Shown here: positions 26,781-35,132 of the stretch, piece by piece | Position numbering within the stretch: the stretch's first letter is position 1 | Layout of the letters: every line of letters begins with the position of its first letter | DNA from: an uncultured Clostridia bacterium | Lineage (GTDB): Bacteria > Bacillota > Clostridia > TANB77 > CAG-465 | DNA: 45,800 nucleotides | Assembly (NCBI GenBank): GCA_949106495.1 | Contig: CARYZD010000006.1 | Span: forward strand, 1-45,800 | Reading direction: 5' to 3' | Made by a program: the position numbers and the translations under genes | Notes under the pieces: model-generated | Told to the model about the DNA's origin: nothing | Seen by the model: only the letters and a program-made list of their open reading frames with translations | Database searches by the model: none

Positions 26781-26829
26781 AATTAAAATCTGAGTATAAA
26801 AAATAAATATATTTGAAATACTAAAATAT

Positions 26830-27672
26830 ATGAAAATGATAGATATAAAAAATAAATTCAAGACAATAAAAAAAGTATATAAAAGTATGGGAACAGATAA
26901 TATTAGTGATTACTCATCGCAGTGTTCATATTATACCATATTATCTTTTATCCCATTTATTATTTTACTTTTGACATTAATACAATATACAGGCATTAAT
27001 CAAGAAACACTATTTGATATTATTTCAAGAATAATACCATCTAGTATGAATAGTATAGTTATAAATATAATTGAGGAAGTGTATTCTAAATCATTAGGCA
27101 CAATATCTGTTTCAATTATATTTACATTATGGTCTGCAGGCAAAGGATTTTATGCACTAACAAGAGGGCTTCATAAGATATATAAAACAGATAGCAGTGA
27201 ATCTTCAAGTTATATACATCTTAGAATAAGAGTAATAATAGAAACAATAGTATTTATAATATTAATTATTTTAGGTATGATAGGCATGGTATTTGGAAAT
27301 AACTTACTATCTATACTTCAAAATAAATTTGGAATATTTAAAGGCTTTACATTATTAATAAATTTACTTACTAAAATATTATTTTTAATGTCAACTTCTA
27401 TGGTATTTGCAGTAGTATATAAGTTTATACCTAATCATAAAGTAACATTAAAAAGTCAAATTTATGGAGCTGTATTTGGGGCAATAGCTTTAAATATTAT
27501 ATCTTTTGTGTTTTCTAAGTATTTAGATATATTTAAAGGCTTTTCAATTACTTATGGAAGTCTTACAACATTAATGCTTGTTATGATGTGGACATATTCA
27601 TGTTTTTATACAGTATTTTTAGGTGCAGAAATTAATAAGATTATAAATATACATAAGGATAGAAAAAAATAG
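26830..27672 (+). CDS. YihY/BrkB family membrane protein
   Basis: This 280-residue integral membrane protein of the YihY (formerly RNase BN / BrkB) family is recognisable by SQCSYYTILSFIPFIILLL near the N-terminus, the WSAGKGFYALTRGLHKIY block and the FKGFSITYGSLTTLMLVMMW region close to the end. It has about six membrane helices. The RNase assignment of old annotations is wrong; a transport or lipid-flipping role is suspected but not established. No clear Shine-Dalgarno sequence precedes either 26830 or the second ATG at 26836, so the exact start is open. Confidence 0.88.
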   Translation: MKMIDIKNKFKTIKKVYKSMGTDNISDYSSQCSYYTILSFIPFIILLLTLIQYTGINQETLFDIISRIIPSSMNSIVINIIEEVYSKSLGTISVSIIFTLWSAGKGFYALTRGLHKIYKTDSSESSSYIHLRIRVIIETIVFIILIILGMIGMVFGNNLLSILQNKFGIFKGFTLLINLLTKILFLMSTSMVFAVVYKFIPNHKVTLKSQIYGAVFGAIALNIISFVFSKYLDIFKGFSITYGSLTTLMLVMMWTYSCFYTVFLGAEINKIINIHKDRKK

Positions 27673-27679
27673 ATAAAGA

Positions 27680-27706
27680 TGACTAATAGAAAAACTATTA
27701 GTCATT
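27680..27706 (+). terminator. terminator after the YihY gene
   Basis: ATGACTAATAG pairs with CTATTAGTCAT and is followed by TTTCTAGTT, a moderate T tail. Confidence 0.75.
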
Positions 27707-27766
27707 TTCTAGTTGTTACGATTTTCTCCTAATATGAATAAAATAAAAGTAGGAGGAAAATATTAT

Positions 27767-28543
27767 ATGAGTTTAATTCTAGGAATATTAATACCATTTA
27801 TAGGGACAACTTTAGGAGCCTCAATGGTATTTTTTATGAAAAAAGAAATAAATAATAAAATAGAAAAATTTTTATTAGGTTTTGCGTCAGGAGTAATGAT
27901 TGCTGCATCTATTTGGTCGCTTATTATTCCTGCCATAAATATGTCTGAACATTTAGGAAGATTATCTTGGATACCAGCATCGATAGGATTTATTTTAGGA
28001 ATTTTCTTTTTAATTATTTTAGATTTTATTATATCACGTTTACATATTATTAATAATAGAAAATATAAAATAAATTATAAGTATAAAAAGACTTTAATGA
28101 TGGTGTTAGTTGTAACTCTTCATAATATTCCAGAAGGAATGGCAGTAGGCGTTGCATTTGCAGGAGCAATTATAGGAAATACAGGAATAACTATGATAGG
28201 AGCTCTTATACTTGCAATAGGTATTGCAATTCAAAATTTTCCTGAAGGAGCAATTATTTCAATGCCACTTAAAAGTCAAGGTATGTCTAAATTAAAAGCT
28301 TTTAACTATGGTACATTATCTGGAATTGTTGAACCAATTGGAGCAGCGATTACAATTTTACTTACTAGTTTTGTGGTACCAGTCCTTCCATATCTACTTT
28401 CATTTGCGGCAGGAGCAATGATATATGTTGTGGTAGAGGAATTAATTCCTGAATGTCAACAAGAAGAAAGTATAAGTATAGGTACAATTGGTGTATCAAT
28501 TGGTTTTGTTATTATGATGATACTAGATATAGCTTTAGGATAA
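27767..28543 (+). CDS. ZIP family metal transporter
   Basis: This 258-residue ZIP-family transporter imports divalent metals (Zn, Fe or Mn). The start at ATG 27767 is chosen for the AGGAGGAAAA just upstream; the frame is open 54 nt earlier. Eight membrane helices are expected. The metal-path motifs are HNIPEGMAVGVAF in TM4 and NFPEGAIIS in TM5. The TM4 and TM5 motifs, including the H-N-x-P-E-G signature, place it in the bacterial GufA-like group. A His-poor, Lys/Tyr-rich loop (about 95-110) replaces the His-rich loop of many ZIPs. Confidence 0.92.
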   Translation: MSLILGILIPFIGTTLGASMVFFMKKEINNKIEKFLLGFASGVMIAASIWSLIIPAINMSEHLGRLSWIPASIGFILGIFFLIILDFIISRLHIINNRKYKINYKYKKTLMMVLVVTLHNIPEGMAVGVAFAGAIIGNTGITMIGALILAIGIAIQNFPEGAIISMPLKSQGMSKLKAFNYGTLSGIVEPIGAAITILLTSFVVPVLPYLLSFAAGAMIYVVVEELIPECQQEESISIGTIGVSIGFVIMMILDIALG

Positions 28544-28545
28544 AA

Positions 28546-28580
28546 AATAGCCTTACGAAATCGTAAGGTTATTTTCTTTT
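28546..28580 (+). terminator. terminator after the ZIP gene
   Basis: A 12-bp stem AATAGCCTTACG/CGTAAGGTTATT (one wobble) with a 4-nt loop is followed by TTCTTTT. Confidence 0.88.
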
Positions 28581-28621
28581 AATGTATGGTATAATAGTTA
28601 TATAAATGGAGGGATAAATAA

Positions 28622-29305
28622 ATGGAGAAAATATTAATAGTAGAAGATGATAAGAAATTAAGAGAGGAACTGCAAATATTCTTAAATAAAAGCGGATATG
28701 AAGCACATGTTTTAGATAAATTTTCAGATACGATAAATGATATAATAAAAATCGCACCAGATTTGTTATTGTTAGATATTAATCTTCCAAATTTGGATGG
28801 ACAATATATTTGTAAAGAGTTAAGAAAAATATCAGATTTATCTATAATTATTATAACAAGCAGAGACAGTGAGCTAGATGAACTTATTAGCTTAAATTAT
28901 GGTGCAGATTATTTTGTTTCAAAACCGTTTAATATACATATACTTCTTGCAAAAATAGAAGCATTACTTAGAAGAGTAAAAATGAATGGAGCAACTCAAC
29001 AAGATAAAATAGATTGTGGTGAGTTTATTTTAAATATATCTAAAAGTCTAATAGAAAAAGATGATAATATTATTGAACTTACTAAAAATGAATTTAGAAT
29101 ATTAAAACTATTAAGTCAAAATAGAGAAAAAATAATATCAAGAGATTGCATAATTGAATATTTATGGGATAATGAAAGTTTTATAGATGATAATACTTTA
29201 ACAGTAAATATAAATAGACTTAGAAATAAATTAGCGGAAATTGGACTAAAAGATTTATTAGAAACCAAAAGAGGACAAGGATATATATTAAATAGGAGTA
29301 AATAA
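28622..29305 (+). CDS. OmpR-type response regulator (Bce/Yxd-like)
   Basis: This 227-residue regulator has a receiver domain (about 1-118) with acidic EDD at the N-terminus, phosphorylation site D52 (LLLDINLP), a Thr (IIITSRDS) and a Lys (VSKPF). An OmpR-type winged helix follows (about 130-227; ELTKNEFRILKLL, NINRLRNKL, RGQGYIL). It is one nucleotide before the kinase gene. The operon then encodes a BceAB-like transporter, so it probably activates that transporter in response to antimicrobial peptides. GGAGGG precedes the ATG. Confidence 0.93.
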   Translation: MEKILIVEDDKKLREELQIFLNKSGYEAHVLDKFSDTINDIIKIAPDLLLLDINLPNLDGQYICKELRKISDLSIIIITSRDSELDELISLNYGADYFVSKPFNIHILLAKIEALLRRVKMNGATQQDKIDCGEFILNISKSLIEKDDNIIELTKNEFRILKLLSQNREKIISRDCIIEYLWDNESFIDDNTLTVNINRLRNKLAEIGLKDLLETKRGQGYILNRSK

Positions 29306-29306
29306 A

Positions 29307-30326
29307 ATGAGATTTGTAGATTTTTTAAAAGATAAAATTATTCAGATAATTTTAATACTATTTTCTTTAATTACAATAGAAATTTTCTTAATAATTTATC
29401 CAATTGGAAGTTTTATTAGGATTTATATACCGCTTGTTATTGTTTTATCATATTTTATTGGATTAATTATTGAATATTATAATAAAAAAGAATTTTATAA
29501 TAATGTAATAGTAACCTTAGATGAATTAGACGAAAAATATTTGATTACTGAAATTATTAAGCATTCAGACTTTATTGAAGGAAAAATATTTGAGGAATGC
29601 TTAAGTACAATAGATAAATCAATGATAGATAATGTTAATAAATATAAATATTTAACTGAAGATTATAAAGAATATATAGAACTTTGGATACATGAAATAA
29701 AAATACCTATTGCAACAAGTAAAATGATTATAGAAAATAATAAAAATAAGGTTACAAAAAGTATAGATGAGGAATTAAATAAGGTTGATGACTATACAGA
29801 ACAAGCATTATATTATGCTCGAAGTAATACAGTTGAAAAAGATTATTATATTAAAAGCAGTAAGTTAGCAGATATAGTAAATGAATGTATAAAAAGAAAT
29901 AAGAGTAATTTGATTAATCAAAAAGCAATGCTAAATCTTCATGATTTAGATAGTATAGTAAATACAGATAGTAAATGGATTGTATTCATATTAAATCAAA
30001 TTATACAAAATAGTATAAAGTATAAAAGTGATGAGAGAATACTAGAATTTGAAATATATTCAAAAGTAAATAAGGAAAATGTAGTTTTATATATTAAAGA
30101 TAATGGAATAGGAATTAAACAAAGTGAATTATCAAGAGTATTTGAAAAAGGATTTACTGGAGAAAATGGTAGACTTCAAAATAAAAAATCCACAGGAATA
30201 GGATTATTTCTGTGCAAAAAACTTTGTGATAAGCTAGGAATTTTCATAGAAATTGAATCAGAATATAAAGAAGGAACAATTATAAAATTAATATTTCCTA
30301 AAGATAGTTATACAGATATAAGATAA
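29307..30326 (+). CDS. intramembrane-sensing histidine kinase (BceS-like)
   Basis: This 339-residue kinase has two N-terminal membrane helices (about 10-32 and 36-56) joined by a very short loop and no extracellular sensor, the hallmark of BceS-type kinases that sense through their partner ABC transporter. The phospho-acceptor is H129 in WIHEIKIP. The ATPase domain shows NQIIQNSIKY (N box), DNGIGI (G1) and STGIGLFLCKKL (G2). It is paired with the response regulator upstream and the transporter downstream. Confidence 0.93.
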   Translation: MRFVDFLKDKIIQIILILFSLITIEIFLIIYPIGSFIRIYIPLVIVLSYFIGLIIEYYNKKEFYNNVIVTLDELDEKYLITEIIKHSDFIEGKIFEECLSTIDKSMIDNVNKYKYLTEDYKEYIELWIHEIKIPIATSKMIIENNKNKVTKSIDEELNKVDDYTEQALYYARSNTVEKDYYIKSSKLADIVNECIKRNKSNLINQKAMLNLHDLDSIVNTDSKWIVFILNQIIQNSIKYKSDERILEFEIYSKVNKENVVLYIKDNGIGIKQSELSRVFEKGFTGENGRLQNKKSTGIGLFLCKKLCDKLGIFIEIESEYKEGTIIKLIFPKDSYTDIR

Positions 30327-30387
30327 ATTATTTCAAAAATGTAAGCTTGGGTAATATAAATCGATGGTAAGTAAAATTTAATTTATG

Positions 30388-30393
30388 TATAAT
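30388..30393 (+). promoter_or_regulatory. -10 box upstream of the Bce-like transporter genes
   Basis: TATAAT at 30388-30393 has no recognisable -35 hexamer at the proper distance, as expected of a promoter that needs an activator such as the response regulator at 28622. It lies in the 98-bp gap between the kinase and ATPase genes, so the transporter can be transcribed apart from the two-component system. Confidence 0.5.
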
Positions 30394-30424
30394 TATTATA
30401 GAAAAAAGGAAAGGAGTATTAATT

Positions 30425-31192
30425 ATGAGTAATATATTAGAAGTAAAGAATATTGAAAAATATTATGGAAATAAATCTAATTTAACAAAGGCAATAGATA
30501 ATATTAGCTTTAATGTACAAGATGGTGAGTTTGTAGGAATTATGGGAGCATCTGGCTCTGGTAAGACAACACTTTTAAACTGTATATCTACAATAGATAA
30601 GGTTACTGCAGGTCATATCTTAATTAATAACGAAGATATAACTAAATTAAAACATAATAAACTAAATAAATTTAGAAGAGAAGAATTAGGATTTATATTT
30701 CAAGATTTTAATTTACTTGATACATTAACAGCATATGAAAATATAGCTTTAGCTCTTACTATCCAGAAAGTAAAACCAAAAGAAATAGAAAAAAGAGTAA
30801 AAGATATAGCAGAAAAATTAAATATAACAAGTATTTTAAGTAAGTATCCATATCAGGTATCAGGAGGACAAAAACAAAGAATAGCATCTGCAAGAGCAAT
30901 AATAACAAATCCTAAAATTGTGCTTGCAGATGAGCCAACAGGAGCTCTTGATTCAAAATCTGCAAGACAACTTTTAGAAAGTTTTGAATATTTAAATCAA
31001 AATATGAATGCAACAATACTTATGGTTACACATGATGCTTTCACTGCAAGTTATGCAGATAGAATTATTTTCATTAAAGATGGAAAAATCTTTAATGAAA
31101 TAGTAAAAGGAGATAATTCAAGAAAAGAATTTTTTGAAAAAATAATTGAGGTACAAACACTTCTTGGAGGTGATTTGAACGATGTTATTTAA
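30425..31192 (+). CDS. ABC transporter ATPase, BceA-like
   Basis: This 255-residue ABC ATPase of the MacB/LolD/BceA branch has Walker A GASGSGKTT (residues about 41-49), signature VSGGQKQR, Walker B IVLADEPTGALDSKS and the switch His in MVTHDAF. It powers the permease that follows, with which it overlaps by 11 bp (31182-31192), a sign of translational coupling. In characterised Bce systems the pair removes peptide antibiotics from their lipid targets and signals flux to the kinase. Confidence 0.94.
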   Translation: MSNILEVKNIEKYYGNKSNLTKAIDNISFNVQDGEFVGIMGASGSGKTTLLNCISTIDKVTAGHILINNEDITKLKHNKLNKFRREELGFIFQDFNLLDTLTAYENIALALTIQKVKPKEIEKRVKDIAEKLNITSILSKYPYQVSGGQKQRIASARAIITNPKIVLADEPTGALDSKSARQLLESFEYLNQNMNATILMVTHDAFTASYADRIIFIKDGKIFNEIVKGDNSRKEFFEKIIEVQTLLGGDLNDVI

Positions 31193-33266
31193 ATTGTCAC
31201 TAAAGAATATCAAAAAGAGTTTTAAAGATTATGCAATATATTTTTTAACATTAGTACTTGGTGTTACCATATTTTATATTTTTAACTCACTTGATAGTCA
31301 GCAAGCTATGTTACAAGTATCACAATCACAAAAAGAACTTATTAAACTTATGATAAGCATGCTTGGAATGGTTTCTGTATTTATTGCAGTTGTTTTAGGA
31401 CTATTAATTGTTTATGCGAATAATTTTTTAATTAATCGAAGAAAAAAAGAATTTGGAATATATATGACACTTGGTATGGGTAGAAGACAAATTTCTAAAA
31501 TAATATTAATGGAAACTATAGTTATTGGTATTTTATCTTTAGTAATTGGAATAGTAGTAGGAATATTTGGGTCTCAGTTTATGTCTATTCTTGTTGCTAA
31601 AATGTTTCAAGCAGATATGTCCAAATTTGAATTTGTATTTTCAAAGGCAGCTTGTATAAAAACTTGTTTATATTTTGCAATAATGTATTTTGCTGCAATG
31701 ATATGTAATACTTTTACAATTTCAAGATATAAATTAATAAATTTATTAAATGCTTCAAAGAAAAATGAAAAAGTAAAAATAAAAAATCCAATTATATCAG
31801 TTATAATATTTATATTGGCTACTGTAATATTAGGATTTGCATATTATAAAGTCTCATTTGAAGGAGGAGAATTAAAGAGTAAGGAACTATTCATATCTAT
31901 TATAATGGGTATAATAGGAACAATTCTTGTATTTTGGTCTTTGTCAGGATTTATAATAAAAATGGTACAAAAAATTAAAGGTGTATATTTACAAGGAACT
32001 AATATGTTTGTATTACGTCAAATAAATAATAAGATAAATACAACTGTAATTAGTATGAGCGTTATTTGTATAATGTTATTTTTAACAATTTCTGTACTAT
32101 CTGTTAGTTTATCTTTAAGAGGTACTATGGAAAAAGATTTAAAAGAAATGACACCAGTAGATATAAATTTACAAAAAAAAGCTAATTTACCAGATAGTTA
32201 TATTAATGAATGGGGTAGAGAAATCACTTGTACAAAGGAACAAATTGAAGACTCAAGAATTTCTATTCAAGATACATTAAGAAATAATGGATTAGATATG
32301 GCTATATTAAAAGATATAAATGAAATAACAATTTATACAGATAGTAATTTCACTTGGGAGAAATTTTTTGAAAATAATATTGATGAGGTAAAAGCTCAAT
32401 TTCCAAATCTTTTATTTGGAACTGCAGAAGAGATAATTAAAATTTCAGAATATAATAAAATTGCTAGACTTTATGGACTAACAGAATATCAGTTAAATGA
32501 TAATGAGTATATAATGCTTTGTGATTTTAAATCTATGAGAGAATTAAGAAATAAAGTATTAGTAAATGGTAATGATATAGAAGTTGCAGGAAAACAATAT
32601 AAGGCAAAATATAATGAATGTAAAGATGGGTATGTAAATATGTCAACAAGTCATGTAAATACAGGTATTGTTTTAGTTCCAGATAACTGTCCATTAACAG
32701 ATGATATGAAAGAAATACAATTTCTGGCTGCAAATTATAATGTAAAAACAGATGATGAAAAGAAAGAAATAGAAAAAATATTTTCAAGTGGTGATTCAGG
32801 ATTTGTTCAAAACTTAGCAAATAATGGTTTAGATATAGATGGAGTAACAAAATTAGTTATTATCGAATCAAGTGTTAGTATAGTTACTATTGTTCTATTT
32901 ATTGCTATATATTTAGGTATAATTTTCTTAATTTCAAGTGCCGCAATACTTGCACTTAAGCAATTAACAGAGAGTTCAGATAATAAACAAAGATATACAA
33001 TTTTGAGAAAAATCGGTTGCGACGAGAAAATGATAAATAGTTCACTATTTATTCAAATTGGGATATTTTTCTTAATGCCACTTTTACTTGCAATAGTTCA
33101 TTCTATATTTGGAATACAGTTTGCATTAAAAGTAATGTCAGCTCTTGCAAGAAATGATGAATTAATACCTTCAATAATAGCAACTGTATTTATTATTGGT
33201 GGAATATATGGAACATATTTTATTGCAACATATTTTCAAAGTAAAAATATTATTAAGGAGGAGTAA
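31182..33266 (+). CDS. ABC transporter permease, BceB-like (FtsX fold)
   Basis: This 694-residue permease has about ten membrane segments. Segments 1-4 cluster in the first 200 residues, the FtsX-type ISKIILMETIVIGILSLVIG being typical. A large extracellular domain (about 310-560) lies between a middle group and a final group, as in BceB/YxdM/VraG. The extracellular domain is the presumed peptide-sensing part. Co-transcribed with the ATPase before it and the YxeA-like gene 3 nt after it. The peptide recognised cannot be told from sequence. Confidence 0.92.
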   Translation: MLFKLSLKNIKKSFKDYAIYFLTLVLGVTIFYIFNSLDSQQAMLQVSQSQKELIKLMISMLGMVSVFIAVVLGLLIVYANNFLINRRKKEFGIYMTLGMGRRQISKIILMETIVIGILSLVIGIVVGIFGSQFMSILVAKMFQADMSKFEFVFSKAACIKTCLYFAIMYFAAMICNTFTISRYKLINLLNASKKNEKVKIKNPIISVIIFILATVILGFAYYKVSFEGGELKSKELFISIIMGIIGTILVFWSLSGFIIKMVQKIKGVYLQGTNMFVLRQINNKINTTVISMSVICIMLFLTISVLSVSLSLRGTMEKDLKEMTPVDINLQKKANLPDSYINEWGREITCTKEQIEDSRISIQDTLRNNGLDMAILKDINEITIYTDSNFTWEKFFENNIDEVKAQFPNLLFGTAEEIIKISEYNKIARLYGLTEYQLNDNEYIMLCDFKSMRELRNKVLVNGNDIEVAGKQYKAKYNECKDGYVNMSTSHVNTGIVLVPDNCPLTDDMKEIQFLAANYNVKTDDEKKEIEKIFSSGDSGFVQNLANNGLDIDGVTKLVIIESSVSIVTIVLFIAIYLGIIFLISSAAILALKQLTESSDNKQRYTILRKIGCDEKMINSSLFIQIGIFFLMPLLLAIVHSIFGIQFALKVMSALARNDELIPSIIATVFIIGGIYGTYFIATYFQSKNIIKEE

Positions 33267-33269
33267 AAG

Positions 33270-33617
33270 ATGGAAGATATACAAGAAAAATTACCAATGA
33301 TTTTAGCTGGAATAGTTGCTATAGTGATTTGTGTTTTAGCATTTTATTTTATAGAAAATTATGAAGGAATGTATTATACTCAAATAGATAATACAAGAAT
33401 TGAGAGAATATCTTCATCAGATGATATGAAATATGAATATACATTATATTGTTATAATGAAAATGGAAAACAAAAAGAAATAAAATTTAAGACAACTAGA
33501 GAGTTAAGACAAGATGCATATTTACTATTACAAACAAGAATTTTTGGTGTACATTCATGGGAAGAAGTACAGTTTAATGAACTACCAGATAGAGTAAAAA
33601 TAAAATTTGAAAATTAA
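33270..33617 (+). CDS. yxeA: YxeA-like (DUF1093) exported protein
   Basis: This 115-residue protein has one N-terminal membrane or signal segment (about 10-28), then a small beta-rich domain with YYTQIDN, YEYTLYCYNENGKQKEIKF, AYLLLQTRIFGVHSWEEVQ and ELPDRV, the pattern of the YxeA/DUF1093 family. In Bacillus subtilis yxeA lies beside the yxdJKLM peptide-resistance genes, and here it closes the equivalent operon. It probably acts outside the membrane with the transporter. AGGAGGAG precedes the ATG. Confidence 0.85.
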   Translation: MEDIQEKLPMILAGIVAIVICVLAFYFIENYEGMYYTQIDNTRIERISSSDDMKYEYTLYCYNENGKQKEIKFKTTRELRQDAYLLLQTRIFGVHSWEEVQFNELPDRVKIKFEN

Positions 33618-33623
33618 TATATT

Positions 33624-33661
33624 AAAAGAAAGTGATTTAATTTAAATTACTTTCTTTTTTC
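33624..33661 (+). terminator. terminator after the Bce-like operon
   Basis: AAAAGAAAGTGATTTAA pairs with TTTAAATTACTTTCTTTT (one wobble) and ends in six Ts. Confidence 0.88.
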
Positions 33662-33717
33662 TAGCAAAAAATATATAATATAAACATAATTAGGTTAAAA
33701 TATAAGGAGAGTAAAGA

Positions 33718-34044
33718 ATGTATTATATCTATATGCTAAGATGCAAAGACAATTCAATTTATACAGGAATTGCAAAAGACTTGCAAAAAAGGATGAGAGA
33801 ACATTTTACTAAAGATAAAAGTTGTGCAAAATATACTTTAAATCATGGTGCAATGAAGCTTGAAACTGCTTGGATTACACAAAATAAAAGTTTAGCATTA
33901 AAACTAGAATATCATATAAAAACTCTATCTAAAATAAAAAAAGAAGAATTAATTTTAAATAATAATATTAGTGAACTACTATATCCAAAAATAGATGAAA
34001 ATATGTATAAAAAAATAGATGTAAGTAAAGTGATAATATATTAA
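33718..34044 (+). CDS. GIY-YIG nuclease-domain protein (YazA/UPF0213-like)
   Basis: This 108-residue protein has the GIY-YIG fold: YYIYMLRC and SIYTGIAKDLQKRMREH at the N-terminus (YIY/YTG positions plus the catalytic-type Arg), and a Glu in the later helix (LEYHIKTL). It matches the single-domain YazA/YhbQ group found in most Firmicutes. The role, probably a structure-specific nuclease in DNA repair, is not settled. The last 25 residues are extra and Lys/Ile-rich. GGAGAG precedes the ATG. Confidence 0.92.
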   Translation: MYYIYMLRCKDNSIYTGIAKDLQKRMREHFTKDKSCAKYTLNHGAMKLETAWITQNKSLALKLEYHIKTLSKIKKEELILNNNISELLYPKIDENMYKKIDVSKVIIY

Positions 34045-34080
34045 ATAATATATAACTTATTATTTTATTCATAAAGAAAT

Positions 34081-34139
34081 GTAAAGTATACTTGACATGC
34101 GAAAATATAAGTACTATAATAAAGTAAAGTTAACTTTAC
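34081..34139 (+). promoter_or_regulatory. consensus promoter flanked by two palindromic operators
   Basis: TTGACA (34092-34097), a 17-bp spacer and TATAAT (34115-34120) form a perfect sigma-A promoter. A 16-bp exact palindrome, GTAAAGTTAACTTTAC, is at 34124-34139, just after the -10. A related imperfect copy, GTAAAGTATACTTGAC, is at 34081-34096 and overlaps the -35. The two centres are 43 bp apart, about four helical turns. The likely binder is the small XRE regulator encoded next (autorepression; inference). Confidence 0.75.
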
Positions 34140-34168
34140 ATTGAATTTTAAAAAAGGAGAGTGATAAT

Positions 34169-34372
34169 TTGAAAAATAGAGTTGAGGAATATAGAAAATT
34201 ATTTAATGAAAAGCAAGAGGATTTAGCAAATATAGTAGGTGTTTCAAGACAAACTATTATTTCAATAGAAAAAGGAAAATATAATCCATCTATATTACTT
34301 GCTTTTAAAATTTCAAAACACTTTAACAAAACTATTGAAGAAGTTTTTGTTTATGAAGAAGGAGAAGAATAA
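34169..34372 (+). CDS. small XRE-type helix-turn-helix regulator
   Basis: This 67-residue regulator is nearly all one HTH_3 domain: RKLFNEKQEDLANIVGVSRQTIISIEKGKYNPS, then an ISKHFNKTIEEVF tail, typical of the YgzD/YozG group. The start is TTG with GGAGAGTG upstream. It lies 4 nt before a membrane protein gene; such two-gene cassettes (tiny XRE plus small membrane protein) are frequent in Firmicutes. The palindromes at its promoter suggest self-repression. Confidence 0.9.
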   Translation: MKNRVEEYRKLFNEKQEDLANIVGVSRQTIISIEKGKYNPSILLAFKISKHFNKTIEEVFVYEEGEE

Positions 34373-34376
34373 AATT

Positions 34377-34796
34377 ATGGAGAAAAAATTAAAAAATAAA
34401 TGCATTATAGCATCTATATTAATTGTTATAGGAGTAATATGTATATATTTATCATTAAATATTGTAGGATTAAGTGAATTACAAAGTAACTTCATTAATG
34501 GATTTGGTACTGGTTTGACTGTAGTATCTATAGTAGTGTTAGTGAAGTTTATAATGGCATTATCAAATCCCGAAAAATTAAAAAAAGTTGGAATAGAATT
34601 TACAGATGAAAGACTTAAACAAATTCGAATAAAGTCAATGGCAATTGCATTTAGAATTAGTTTGATTTTAGAAGCTTTTTTCTCAATTTTACTAGTTATA
34701 TTTGATTATAAACTTGGAATGTATTTAGGACTACTTATTACATACCAAATTATAGTTTTTGCAGTAGCTAATATTGTTATATCAAAGAAAATATAG
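34377..34796 (+). CDS. small membrane protein partnered with the XRE regulator
   Basis: This 139-residue membrane protein has four hydrophobic segments (about 8-28, 36-60, 86-104 and 111-133) with a Lys/Glu-rich loop, NPEKLKKVGIEFTDERLKQIR, between the second and third. The start at 34377 is chosen because GGAGAAG precedes it; the open frame extends back into the regulator gene. The loop resembles that of DUF2178/DUF3796-type proteins that accompany XRE regulators. Its function is unknown; it may modulate the regulator from the membrane (inference). Confidence 0.75.
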   Translation: MEKKLKNKCIIASILIVIGVICIYLSLNIVGLSELQSNFINGFGTGLTVVSIVVLVKFIMALSNPEKLKKVGIEFTDERLKQIRIKSMAIAFRISLILEAFFSILLVIFDYKLGMYLGLLITYQIIVFAVANIVISKKI

Positions 34797-34821
34797 TATA
34801 ATTAGCTGAAGGTAAGATATT

Positions 34822-35040
34822 ATGAAAAAAAATAAGGTTATTTTTATTATATGTATTATACTAAGTTGGTTATTATCTAATGTAATGTGTATTGATGTTA
34901 CATATAGATGGGTTAATCATATGCATAATACATGGTATAGTGCACCTGCATGGGTAAATATAATTTATGCAATACCATATTTAATAGTAATTACAATACT
35001 ACTAATAGTAGGAAGTGTAAGTCATAAAAAGATAAAATAA
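34822..35040 (+). CDS. small two-helix membrane protein
   Basis: This 72-residue protein has two hydrophobic helices (about 6-24 and 45-66) and a central Trp/His/Tyr-rich loop (YRWVNHMHNTWYSAPAWVN). GAAGGTAAG precedes the ATG. It is 25 nt after the membrane protein of the XRE cassette and ends just before a terminator, so it is the third gene of that operon. Not recognised. Confidence 0.65.
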   Translation: MKKNKVIFIICIILSWLLSNVMCIDVTYRWVNHMHNTWYSAPAWVNIIYAIPYLIVITILLIVGSVSHKKIK

Positions 35041-35070
35041 TAAATATTAAAAAATATATTTAATTACTAA

Positions 35071-35099
35071 AAAAGCAACTCATTTGAGTTGCTTTTGTG
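35071..35099 (+). terminator. terminator after the XRE cassette
   Basis: A 12-bp perfect stem AAAAGCAACTCA/TGAGTTGCTTTT encloses a TT loop. Symmetrical A and T runs make it usable on either strand. Confidence 0.85.
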
Positions 35100-35132
35100 A
35101 TATAATATGTACATATAAAAGGAGATGAAATT

